Shown: piece after piece, positions 35,809-44,960 of the stretch | Numbering within the stretch: the first letter of the stretch is position 1 | How the letters are laid out: every line of letters starts with the position of its first letter | Assembly: GCA_032207245.1 (NCBI GenBank) | Contig: CM063502.1 | Span: 44,143,691-44,207,690, forward strand | Direction of reading: 5' to 3' | From: Pardosa pseudoannulata | Taxonomy: Eukaryota; Arthropoda; Arachnida; Araneae; Lycosidae | Length of the DNA stretch: 64,000 nt | Notes under the pieces: model-generated | Databases searched by the model: none | What the model was told of the DNA's origin: nothing | What the model saw: only the letters and a program-made list of their open reading frames with translations | Program-made: the position numbers and the translations under genes

Positions 35809-36132
35809 TTCCTGAAGACGAGGTGGTGGAGAGTGTGTCTCTTCCGAAACACACTCCTCGACCAGGTGGCAGAAAACCTGGCAACAGCACCCATCAACGC
35901 ATGCCAGTCACCTGTCATGGCTGCACCAACCCAGCGGCAGCAACTACCAAGAGCTGCTAAGCAGCAGCTGCCAGCAGGAGCATATGCCCCCATTCATCAG
36001 AGACGAAGGTGCGGCAGGTGTGCAGCTTGCTGCACTGTTAATTGTGGCTCCTGCATCGAATGCATGGATATGCCACGCTTTGGTGGTGCAGGGCGCAGAA
36101 AGCAGTGCTGCAAGCTGCGACAGTGCCCTTAT
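35809..36132 (+). CDS. CXXC-type zinc finger exon of an unidentified host chromatin protein
   Basis: A 324-bp (108-codon) exon, phase 0 at both ends, with acceptor TTCCTTTAG and donor TAT|GTAAGT. The C-terminal 43 residues form a CXXC domain: RRRCGRCAACC, then NCGSCIECMDMPRFGGAGRR and KQCCKLRQC. All eight zinc ligands (CxxCxxC...CxxCxxC...C...C) and the KFGG-type loop (here RFGG) are present. Such domains bind unmethylated CpG in DNMT1, KMT2A/B, CFP1, KDM2/FBXL19 and MBD1. The GxGRxKQ and LRQC features resemble KDM2/DNMT1, whereas KQCCK resembles KMT2, so I do not choose an orthologue. The preceding ~60 residues are Gln/Ala/Pro-rich linker. The exon is GC-rich against an AT-rich background. 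An overlapping frame is open over its first 49 codons. Confidence 0.9.
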
Positions 36133-36164
36133 GTAAGTGCCACTCATTCTATCCTGCACACATT

Positions 36165-36332
36165 CACATATATATTTTTATCTTATGTATATATTTATAT
36201 GTATGTACATGTTTTATGTTTTATGTGTATGCATGTAGATATGTATGTACATGTATGTATATGTCTGTATATGTATATATGTGTGTATATATATATTTGT
36301 ATGTATGCATATATTTGTATGTATATATATTA
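36165..36332 (+). repeat. TATG/TATA simple-sequence tract
   Basis: Degenerate GTATATATG repeats just inside the intron after the CXXC donor. The open frames that continue through it are low-complexity read-through. Confidence 0.85.
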
Positions 36333-36384
36333 ACAAGCCATTACATTATGACCACTCTATTAATAACAAGTAGGGATAAACCTT

Positions 36385-36905
36385 ACCCCTCAAAACTGCC
36401 GGTACCCATCATGGCATCAACTCCACAAAAGGCTGGTAAGTAGTCTGAGGTAACTGGTACTGAGCGCTTATCATCTGGTCCTGTAATTGCCTCACATTGG
36501 TAGGAGGTATTGTAGTATGAATTTGGTTTTTTAGATAGGACCACAAATGCTGTATTTGATTTATGTGAGGTGAATTTGGAGACCATAATTTGAAAGTCAC
36601 TGAAAGTCTCTCGAACCACTCCCTGACAATATGACCCTCATGAGATGGTGTATTATCCTGTTGGTCACCGTTAAACACTGTCCCCCACCAGAAATACTGT
36701 TGTCATGAATGGGTGAACCTGGTCTGCAATGAATGGATTATGGGTCCAAATGAAACATTGCCCACACCATATCTCCACCACTGGCTTGTCTGCATCCAAT
36801 TGTACATCCAGGAGCTAGGATATCTTTTGAAAATTGGCATATTTGCAGATACCCATCACTGCGATGGACCAGAAAATGTGATTAATCAGATCATGAAACT
36901 GCCTT
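36385..36905 (-). pseudogene. Tc1/mariner-type transposase, decayed C-terminal half
   Basis: Minus-strand 36409-36678 reads GDQQDNTPSHEGHIVREWFE, then LWSPNSPHINQIQHLWSYLK and TTYQPFVELMP. These are the second catalytic-Asp box (QQDNAP.H), the PPNSPDLNPIE.LW block and the C-terminal FQ.LVESMP of arthropod Tc1-like enzymes. In QQDNTPSH and NSPHINQIQHLW the key Asp of DLNPIE is replaced and the third catalytic residue is Gln, so this copy is dead. A further segment in another frame (about 36680-36730) reads ADQVHPFMTT, and GGDMVWAMF occurs near 36760. No clean terminal repeats were identified. Confidence 0.9.
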
Positions 36906-36939
36906 TCATTTTTCTTATATTCAATTCTGATGTTACCTT

Positions 36940-37575
36940 CGGAGGGGTGTATCTGATCCAAAATTTTCTGATATTTCCAAACATTTGTGTGGGTTTTTTC
37001 TAATAATTTGAAAGAACAATTTTTTTGTTATGAATATTGGAAAAGAATTTCAAGAAAAAAGTGCATTTTTTTCACTTAGTATATCTATTATCTTAGACAC
37101 TTTTATTCCATATATGATATGAATGAAATGAAATAAGAAAATATAGATATATTTTTTGTTTCATCTGATTAATTTCTTTTAAATTCTTTTAATTTTGAAT
37201 AGTATGCTGATTGAGTATATTTAAGATCAAATAAGTAGGGAAGTGATTATCCTTTCCATTAAAAAAAATTTTGTTTTAATTTAAATTTATGTATCAAAAT
37301 TAAGAAATTGAATTTTAATTTTCTAGAAATCAACACACATTATTGTATGTGTGTTTATGTTATTTTATACAGAACACTCTTATATTTGCAAATTTGTCAG
37401 GTAATAATATATATTAAAACACTTATATTCGGTAAACTATATATTACAATATTAAAATTCAGATGTCATCTAGCTCTAGTTCCCACATCTGAAAATTAAC
37501 CTTAATATAATTACTTTAAATTAGTAGTTCTCAGAAAATTTTGTGTGTTGTTCAATTTTTTTTTGCTTAGAATCA
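36940..37575 (+). repeat. Interspersed ~0.55-kb repeat, copy 2
   Basis: Collinear with 22378-22910 and 38803-39443 (TGATCCAAAATTTTCTGATA, TTCACTTAGTATATCTATTA, AATAAGTAGGGAAGTGATTA, CAATATTAAAATTCAGATGT). It ends with TTAGAATCACTC, an inverted echo of its start. Confidence 0.8.
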
Positions 37576-38802
37576 CTCAGTAGCTTAGGTTTCTTGGCCC
37601 TCCCATTCTTGGATGTTTCTTCGTTGTTTCAGCTTGCATTGACATACTATCACAGTATAGATCAGCTGTGTAGGCTCATATGCAGAAATTTATTATGAAT
37701 AGAGATTAGATGTTAGATTATTTTAAGTGTTACTTATTTACATTAGTTACTTATTTACATATGTGTATGTTTTATGTATATATATATATGTATGTGTGCT
37801 TATATATATGTATATATCTTGTCACTTGGTGCTACAGGAATCTTTCTTTTCTATTTTAGATGTCCTAGTCTCCTCCTGGCGTCTGGTGGTAGGCTTTTTT
37901 ATAATAAGTTTAAATTTATTTTTTATAGCTTAAATTTAATTTTTTTAATTTAATTTTTTCAAATAATTCTTTTAATCTATATAATTTAAAATTTTATTAT
38001 ATAATTTATGTTTCGGTCTGTATCATTTTTAATAACTCTAATTTGTTTTTAAACATTTTTTTTTTTCAAATCACTTATCATTTAGACTTACCTTTCTGTT
38101 AATATTTAAATCATACTTTTGTTTTTAAATGCTACATATATAAATTTGATAGGAGCATTCTTGTATAGTACTCATGGTACTAGAACAGACATACCTTTCA
38201 GTGTTGGATCAGTATATTTTAAAATTTTGATGAGATAATTTTCAAACTATTCTAAAATACTTATATTTATCCAAATTTCGGATTTTATAATTTAATTGTT
38301 TATTTTAAAGGGAAATTAAAAAGTGAAAATGTGTTAAATCTAAAAGAGGTTTTATACATTATTAAATGCATAAATTTCAATTTACTCTTTTTAATTTACT
38401 ATTGTGTTTAATTTAATTTCCCCAATTTAAAAACCAATAAAATATGTAATATTGTTTAATTTGTTTGTGTTATTTTGTTATATTTATGATATATGTAAAT
38501 TGTTTACACATGTACTTTGGGGGTAGCAAGTTAAATTTTAAATCTAAAAATAATGTTGCTCCTGACTTAAAATACATCCTTTTTTTGTTCCAGTTTTATG
38601 TTTTATTAATAATGATCAATATAATTGCATAAAATAACATTCTTCACCCTATAATTACTTTAAATTCATAGATATAACAAAAGGCTCTTATAATCAGGAA
38701 TATTTTTTGTTGTGTAGTATGTTTAACACATATGTTTAACCAGAAAAGAATTTCAGCTTGAGTTTGATACTTATAAACTAACTCATCTTTTAGAGTACTA
38801 TT
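37576..38802. other. AT-rich sequence without firm features
   Basis: At 37827-37889 an acceptor-like CTACAG, a short open stretch and a GTAGGC donor-like site could mark a small exon, but there is no other support. The remainder is anonymous. Confidence 0.4.
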
Positions 38803-39443
38803 CCAGGAGTGATTCTGATCTGAAATTTTCTGAAAATTTATGAGAGTTTGTCCCAAAATCTATAAAAACAGATTTTTTTTCTAGAAAATTAAAAAAAAAA
38901 AATTTTCAAAAATATAGAAGTGCATTCTTTTTACTTAATATATGTATTATTTTAAAAAATACATATATAATATGAATGAAATGAATAAAGAAAATCTGTA
39001 TATGTTTTTTGTTTCATATAAATAAGTAATTTTAATTTCTGGAAATTTTGAATAATATGCATTTTAGATCAAATAAGTAGGGAAACTATTATCCCTATAA
39101 AATAAATATGTTGAAGTTTAAATTTATGTATCAAGATTTAAAAACTGAATTTTTGTTTTCTTGAAATTCGACATGCACATTGATGTCTGTGTGTTCATGT
39201 TATTTTATACAGAATACTCTTATATTTGCAACTCTATAATAAGGTTATATATATTAGAACATATTGATATATCAATGTTGGTAAATAATATATCACAATA
39301 TTAAAATTCAGATATCATCCAGCTCTTGTTCTGATGTCTGGAAATTAAATAAATATAATTTTTATTTTAAATTAGTAGTGCTAAGTTTTTCAGAAAATTT
39401 TGTACAATGTTCAGGTTTTTTTTCTTTTTACATAGAATCACCC
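38803..39443 (+). repeat. Interspersed ~0.55-kb repeat, copy 3
   Basis: Begins CAGGAGTGATTCTGATCTGA and ends ATAGAATCACCCG. The ends GTGATTCT and AGAATCAC are inverted repeats. Internal similarity to copies 1 and 2 is clear (ATGAATGAAATGAATAAAGA, TCAAATAAGTAGGGAAACTA, AACATATTGATATATCAATG). Confidence 0.82.
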
Positions 39444-39767
39444 GAGGAAAATTTTCTGAATATATACCATTCTCTATTAGGCACTTCTTTCAGTCCAGTC
39501 CTTCAAACACTTGAATTGAAGTGTGTGACGCAATATAAAAAATTGTAAGAAATTCCCTAGAATCATTCACATTTGAAGGTGCCAAATAAAACAAATTCTA
39601 TATTTCAGCGAATAATTTCAGTTTTGCTAATAGCTGACCTTCTGGGTTAGAAACATAAATTTTTTTTTACTTCTGAGCAGCATCATTTCATTTTACTTCA
39701 AAAGAATATCATTCCATCTTCAACATGCCAAGCAGTCACAGTTGCAGTGGTCAAAGCTCTACAAGCT

Positions 39768-39950
39768 CAATTATGGCTGAATGATAAGGGCATTGACCTT
39801 TAGTATCAGAGTTCGCGGGTTCAAATCTCAATCAGGCTTGGATGTTCATAGCCATCCAGAATCATGAATAAGCTGTTGGTCTTGGTCTCATAAGCCCTTG
39901 TGTTGCAAAATAGTAGACTGTTTCACTCCAAACCAAACCAAAGCACTATA
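39768..39950 (+). mobile_element. tRNA-derived SINE, diverged
   Basis: A-box-like TATGGCTGAATGATAAGGGC, B-box GCGGGTTCAAATCTC, body GGATGTTCATAGCC and TCTCATAAGCCCTTGTGTTG, tail CACTCCAAACCAAACC. Confidence 0.88.
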
Positions 39951-39961
39951 AAATATCTGCA

Positions 39962-40075
39962 AACTTAAGGTTTGGTTTAGCTAGGAGCGTTATGGTCTAC
40001 TGATTTGCACATAAGGGTTAATGAGATTGGGACCTATTGCTTAAAGCTGATTCCGAAGGGCTATACAAACAGTCT
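39962..40075 (-). mobile_element. SINE fragment, minus strand, 5'-truncated
   Basis: The reverse complement of the family 3' half: GGTTTGGTTTAG, GGTCTACTG, GGGTTAATGAGATTGGGACC, GCTTAAAGCTGATTCCGAAG. It lies tail to tail with the SINE ending at 39950, forming an imperfect inverted pair. Confidence 0.85.
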
Positions 40076-40259
40076 GTGAAGTACATACCAAAGTGAGCAA
40101 TCTATCATTTGGACATTGTTCGGTTACAAATAATAGGAGAATCAAGATTGCTAGTAAGATTGTTGATTAATTATGGGGAATTTATGAATAATCAGATTCC
40201 CATGCTTTGAGATTCAGGGAAAAATTACACTCTCTAATTATTATATTATATATACACAC

Positions 40260-40685
40260 AGTTATTATATTTTCCTGTGAATGAAAAACATTGCTTAAAG
40301 ATTTCACATGGTAGGCTGTACTTTACTGCGAGTTATGACATTTCCCCAATTTTGCTACAGTAACTACATTTTCCTGTGAATCTGAAGACATTAAAGATTG
40401 CAAAAAGTATGTTGTCCTTTACTGAAAGTCAAATTGGCATTTGCCTAATTTTACCAGAGTTATTACATTTTCATGTGAATCTAAAATCATTGCTGAAAGT
40501 TTTCATAAATTTGGCTGTCCATAGTTGCAAAGACTTAGCAGCCTGTTACTGAAATTAGATTTCATCTTATTTTTGTAATCAGTTAAGGTTTGTTATTTTC
40601 CCAATTTTGCTACAATTTATTTAAATTATCATTGAATCTGTAGTCATTGCTTGGAAATTTCATGAAGTAGACCAATATATGCTGC
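40260..40685 (+). repeat. Diverged tandem repeat, ~100-bp unit (left part)
   Basis: Recurring TTTTCCTGTGAAT, CATTGCTTAAAGATTTCAC, GTAGGCTGTCC and CCAATTTTGC.ACAG occur in that order. The first marker is at about 40270, 40369 and 40468, a period of ~99 bp. The array resumes after the LINE fragment. Confidence 0.82.
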
Positions 40686-40687
40686 CT

Positions 40688-40925
40688 TTCTTGACATTGA
40701 AGGTGGCTTTCATAAGGTCATTCTTAATGCGTTAATTCATATGAATGTCGATCTGCTAGTGTGCAAATGGATCAACAGCCTGTTATCAACGAGGATGGTT
40801 TAGGCTTTTGGATGACTCTGTAAGGATGACCAATAGCAAGGGCAATCTACAGAGTTTTGTTTTATCACCTCTCCTGTGGAGCCTTGTGGCTGATGAGTTT
40901 CTTAACAATATTAGTTTCCTTGATC
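40688..40925 (+). pseudogene. LINE reverse-transcriptase fragment 1
   Basis: In one plus-strand frame the sequence reads AFLDIEGGFHKVILNALIHM then NVDLLVCKWINSL, and after a break SFVLSPLLWSLVADEFLNNI. These correspond to the first-Asp box AFLDIEGAFD and the GCPQGGVLSPLLW..V.D box of R1/Jockey-like reverse transcriptases. The Gly-Gly preceding VLSP is lost, and frame breaks and stops are present. It interrupts the ~100-bp tandem array. Confidence 0.87.
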
Positions 40926-41265
40926 TCACATGCATTGTCTAAATTTCATAATGTAGGCTGTCCCTTACTTCTAGTCATTATGTCATTTGCCCTATTTTGC
41001 CATAGTTACTATATTTTCCAGTAAATAGAAAAACATTGAAGGTTTTTCAGGGTGTCATTTACTCAGTCATTTTGGTATTTATTTGCACAATGTAAACATA
41101 CTTATTACAGGTTCCCTTGAATCTAAAATCATTGCTTAAAGATTTCACAACTTAGGCTGTCCTATTCTCACTTTTATTTTGGCATTTGCCCAATTTTGCC
41201 ACAGGTATTACACTTTCCTGTGAATATAAGTTATTGCTTGATGATTTCACAAAGTAGGCTGTCAT
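40926..41265 (+). repeat. Diverged tandem repeat, ~100-bp unit (right part)
   Basis: Same unit as 40260-40685, with markers near 41013 (TTTTCCAGTAAAT), 41110 and 41213 (TTTCCTGTGAATATAAG). Confidence 0.8.
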
Positions 41266-41970
41266 TACCATCAGACATATGAACTTAGCAATAAGTCTTT
41301 CAGTCTTTTCTTCTGAAAACCTCATAAGAATTGGTTGACAGATACTTTAGGGGATTGTTCTTGCTACTGATCTCTTGTGCCAGCATGCATATAAACATTA
41401 CAAAACTTGTTCTTCACTTTATGAGCTTTCTTTTCTTTTTGAAAAAACATTGATTTAAGAAAATTGCTATTGCATGGTTGTTTGGGATGTGGAGGATATC
41501 CAAATAGGTAGGGTTTTCATTGATATTATAGTTCTTCCCTTGTTCTAAATGGTACAAACCTAATCATTTCCAACTGGATTAAGAAATTGCTGACCACCTG
41601 GTACATCTTGCTAAGGTTCTGATGTGGTCTCTACACTATGGCCAATTGTTTATCATTTCAGTATTGGTCCTTATGGTAACCTTGGATGATGGTTCACATA
41701 TTGCATCCACATACTGAGCCTACTAAATGAGTAGAGTGAATGGTTGTGTCCATACTACTGTCTACTGTGAACTTTAGTAGTGTATGATGGCTGTCTTTGA
41801 ATTTTGGAGAAAAACCTTTTCTAATGCCATCCTTCTCCAAGGCCATTTTATTGTCTGCCATTGTCAACCTCAATAAGACATACCCCTCTTGACAGTGGTA
41901 ATGGCTGGCAGTGGACCATAATGTGGAGGGGCCTTGAGGTATTAGTAAGGTTGTTCAGGCAACTTCTGGC
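41266..41970. other. Probably decayed LINE-related sequence, unassigned
   Basis: Lies between the two RT fragments. Short open stretches are present but show no diagnostic motif. Confidence 0.35.
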
Positions 41971-42175
41971 TGACCTTAGGTGGGGTTCTCTCACCTATTC
42001 TTTGGAACATTGTAGTGGACTCCACTTGTCCATCTCACAAGCTATGTCAACTGCTAAGTTTGTGCTGATAATGTTGTCATGATTGTTAGGAGTTAGTTGG
42101 TCGAACCATGGCCTTCTTTAAAAATGATGCTCTTAAGCTTACTGCTTTGTGGTGTAAAAATTTGGATTTGTCTGT
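41971..42175 (+). pseudogene. LINE reverse-transcriptase fragment 2
   Basis: One frame reads GVLSPILWNIVVDS from about 41980, the GVLSPLLW box of the same RT family as fragment 1. It is followed by DNVVMIV near 42066, the remnant of the YADDVVI catalytic box, and CGVKIWI near 42150, the WC...GL region. Broken by frame shifts. Because fragment 1 contains the same box, these are two copies, not one split gene. Confidence 0.82.
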
Positions 42176-43606
42176 GAATTCACTTAGTTATTTTCTCCTA
42201 TTCTGTCATGTTTTTCATAAACCTAGTGTTTTTCCTCATTTTCAAAATTTATAATCAGTAATCTGACTTAGGAAAGTAGATTTTTTAAAACTGTTTTATA
42301 GAAAACCTTGATTTTGGAAAGTAATTAGAATTATTCTTATTTTTATCCTAGGAATCGTTTACTCAATGTATGCTGAAATGAACTATCATTTCACAAATTT
42401 TTGTAGTGAACACTTGATTGATTTAGTAATTTTTAAAATTTTATTTATAGAATATTTCAGTTATTACCCTTATGTAATCATGGTTATTTATTTTCTTTCC
42501 TTTGCAGAATAACAGTTCTGAATTTACCTTTAGTTATACTTGACCATTTAATTGGGAAGTTTATATCCCAGGTTCTCATAGTTTGTTATTCTTTTTTTGT
42601 TTCTTCAGGCAATAAATTTCTATTGTTAGTAAAATTAGATTTCTTGTTTTTTATGTCATAATTTTTTTCTCTATTACTTTTTTTTAGTTGTAGCTGAAAT
42701 ACATTAGTATAACTCTTAATAGTCAATGAATTGAAAAATATATTCATGTGTGAATTCTTGTTTACTATACCGTTATCATCTTTTAATTTTTATTAGTGAA
42801 AACTTGTGGTATGATACATGCAGCAGTGTAAGGATGTAGTTATAGATAGTGATAAAAATAGTTCTGTATTATTGAAAAATAAAAGGTAAAACATTTCTAG
42901 CATACAGTAAAAAACATAATGAGTATCATGTTTTCCATATTCTAACTATAAATCTTACAGTAGGGGTTGCTAACAAACATTTATTTACAGTAAAATAGAC
43001 TTTCTAAAGTGCAAAATTTAAAAAAGAATGTTGTATATATGTGTGCTACAGATTGGTGTGAGATTGTCAAAAGTGTTCTTTTCCTCTTAATCTAGAATCC
43101 TAGGAATCTTGACATATTATTCAAAAATTTTCATTCATTTTTATAGTAAAAATTTATACCAAATTTGTTCCACAGTTGAAATTATAAAATATTAGCTACC
43201 TAGAACCACTCTTCTAATAACTACTGCAACATTTACTGAAACTGTTCCATAGACTAGCTTAGGTCTTCATGAGATGGAAGGAAAATTATTTTTTTTTGGA
43301 GATCAAGGATTTAAGAAGTGCTCCTGTGATCCATCCAAAATACAATATAAAAAAATGCCTATAAAAAAAGTAACGCACTTTGTAACTCAAGGTGCCAAAA
43401 ATCAACAGTGTGTTTTATACAAATAAAGGAATATTATTAATTAATTACTATCACTAAAAATGTTTAATATTTCATTAAAAATTCCTTTTTCATTTTTAAA
43501 ATATCAACTTAAATACTTATTTCCCTTTCTTTTTTATTGTTATTAGTTTCGAATAAATTGTGTTTCAATGACTATTGTTATATTAGCTATTCTATATTTA
43601 ATAATG
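42176..43606. other. AT-rich sequence with an isolated strong splice acceptor
   Basis: At 42491-42507 TTTTCTTTCCTTTGCAG is a textbook acceptor. The sequence after it is open in one phase for only 11 codons before TGA. No other supported feature. Confidence 0.4.
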
Positions 43607-43614
43607 CATGGTTG

Positions 43615-43787
43615 CAGGGGCGTACGCAAGGGGGGTTAGGGGTTTAAACACCCCCCCTTGAGCTCAGACAAAATGGCAAAAATAAAAATTTTAGTAGAAA
43701 TTATGTGGGCTATTATTTTTTAGTTTTAAGAACCCCCCCATTGAAAATTATGACCCCCTTCTTGAAAAAATTCTGCGTACGCCACTA
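43615..43787. mobile_element. hAT-like MITE (173 bp)
   Basis: Ends CAGGGGCGTACGCAAGG and TTCTGCGTACGCCACTA are inverted repeats sharing GGCGTACGCA or its near match. Flanking CATGGTTG (43607-43614) and CATGGTTT (43788-43795) agree at 7 of 8 positions. It is internally C/G-homopolymer rich (AGGGGGG, ACCCCCC). Confidence 0.88.
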
Positions 43788-43795
43788 CATGGTTT

Positions 43796-43998
43796 ATTAA
43801 ATAAATGCTATTAATATCTAATGATTATTATTTAATATTTTCCCCAAAACAGTTAGGGATTTGATCATACTTAATATCTGTTTGAAATAACCCAAATAGT
43901 TGTCATTTTAATATCTTCCATGAATGGTTCATCTTTCTTAGGGAAGAATTATTCATCTCCCTTTGAATCTATTTTCATCCTTTCCCGACAACATGTGT
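43796..43998. other. Spacer, nothing recognised
   Basis: No supported feature. Confidence 0.4.
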
Positions 43999-44007
43999 GC
44001 GTGTGTG

Positions 44008-44074
<67 letters not shown>

Positions 44075-44102
44075 GTACATACATACATATATACATACAT
44101 AT
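43999..44102. repeat. Compound (GT)n(AT)n(AC)n microsatellite
   Basis: GTGTGTGTATG, about 50 bp of AT, then ACACACACACAC and ACATACATACATA. The two flanks are complementary, making a near-palindrome. Confidence 0.94.
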
Positions 44103-44414
44103 CTGCATTTGTCTTCATAATTTAAAAGAGTTATTTTCCTTTGAATCTCAAACCTGGAGTCTCTCATTCACAAATTTCCCATAAGTGTAAAAATATAACA
44201 TAATATTTGGACTAAAACATTTATTCTGTACACTATTTACAAATTGCTACATTACTTAATTTCCATATAACATAACCAGCAATTATTTGGATTTTATATT
44301 CATCAATACACAATAATTATTACAATTCTCTTTTGTTATACTTTATTCCTTAATCAAAATATTGAATTACTAACTGAGGCCTAAATAACCGTCATGAATA
44401 TGTTAAATCTGTTT

Positions 44415-44960
44415 ACCTCCAGACATTACAGGGGAGCAGGTTGGGGCTTTCATCCGGCTGTACAACGATGCTGGACTTCGGGCTTAAAGGGCGTTGGTAC
44501 TGGTCTATCAGCCATTATTTTGCTGTATATATCTATGCTGGCATTCAGGTTCGGGATTCGATTGCTGGTCCGGGCTCTCTGGATGTCCAGCAACTCTTCA
44601 ATCCCGACCTAGACTCCTCTTTCTTCACTCTCTTTCCCAACTTATCACCTCGGTTTTAACGCCCCTCCTTTTTCTTTGCTAATCGCTTGTTGGTGCCCAC
44701 CTGCACGCCCGAGAGCCCCTTTTGTGAAAGCTGACATTATTTTTTAGCTCCTGCCTCCATAACTCATGGCTATATCTCTGTGAGAGCTTGACCGCTACGC
44801 CTGGGCCATTCCGTGATCGATAACTCCTCCACAGGGGTCCCTAAAACCAGAAGTCAACAGCTGCACCTTAATTCTTCTTGGAAATTTTTTCCTCAGCTGT
44901 GCATGCACGTGCTGACCGTCATGGGAAAGTACCTCGGTACAGGTATATTATCCATCATTC
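44415..44960 (+). other. GC-richer unidentified block
   Basis: About 545 bp with distinctly higher GC than its surroundings. A frame from 44441 to 44659 is open for 72 codons and ends GSLDVQQLFNPDLDSSFFTL then FPNLSPRF, which reads like ordinary protein; two other frames are also open over part of it. I recognise no domain, no terminal repeats and no family. It could be a decayed retroelement segment or a host exon. The downstream half (44660-44960) has no open frame. Confidence 0.4.

Noticed and set aside
36133..36443. Extension of the CXXC frame through Tyr/Met/Cys/Val-rich codons
   Set aside because: Read-through of an intronic TATG simple repeat after a consensus GTAAGT donor.
36713..37003. 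96-codon plus-strand open frame
   Set aside because: Opposite strand of the decayed Tc1 transposase followed by repeat copy 2; no independent support.
37827..37889. Mini-exon between an acceptor-like CTACAG and a GTAGGC donor-like site
   Set aside because: Weak splice signals in AT/T-rich DNA and a short peptide with no resemblance to CXXC proteins.
40260..41265. CRISPR-like array (regularly spaced repeats)
   Set aside because: The whole ~100-bp unit is repeated with divergence, with no conserved short repeat alternating with unique spacers; a eukaryotic minisatellite.
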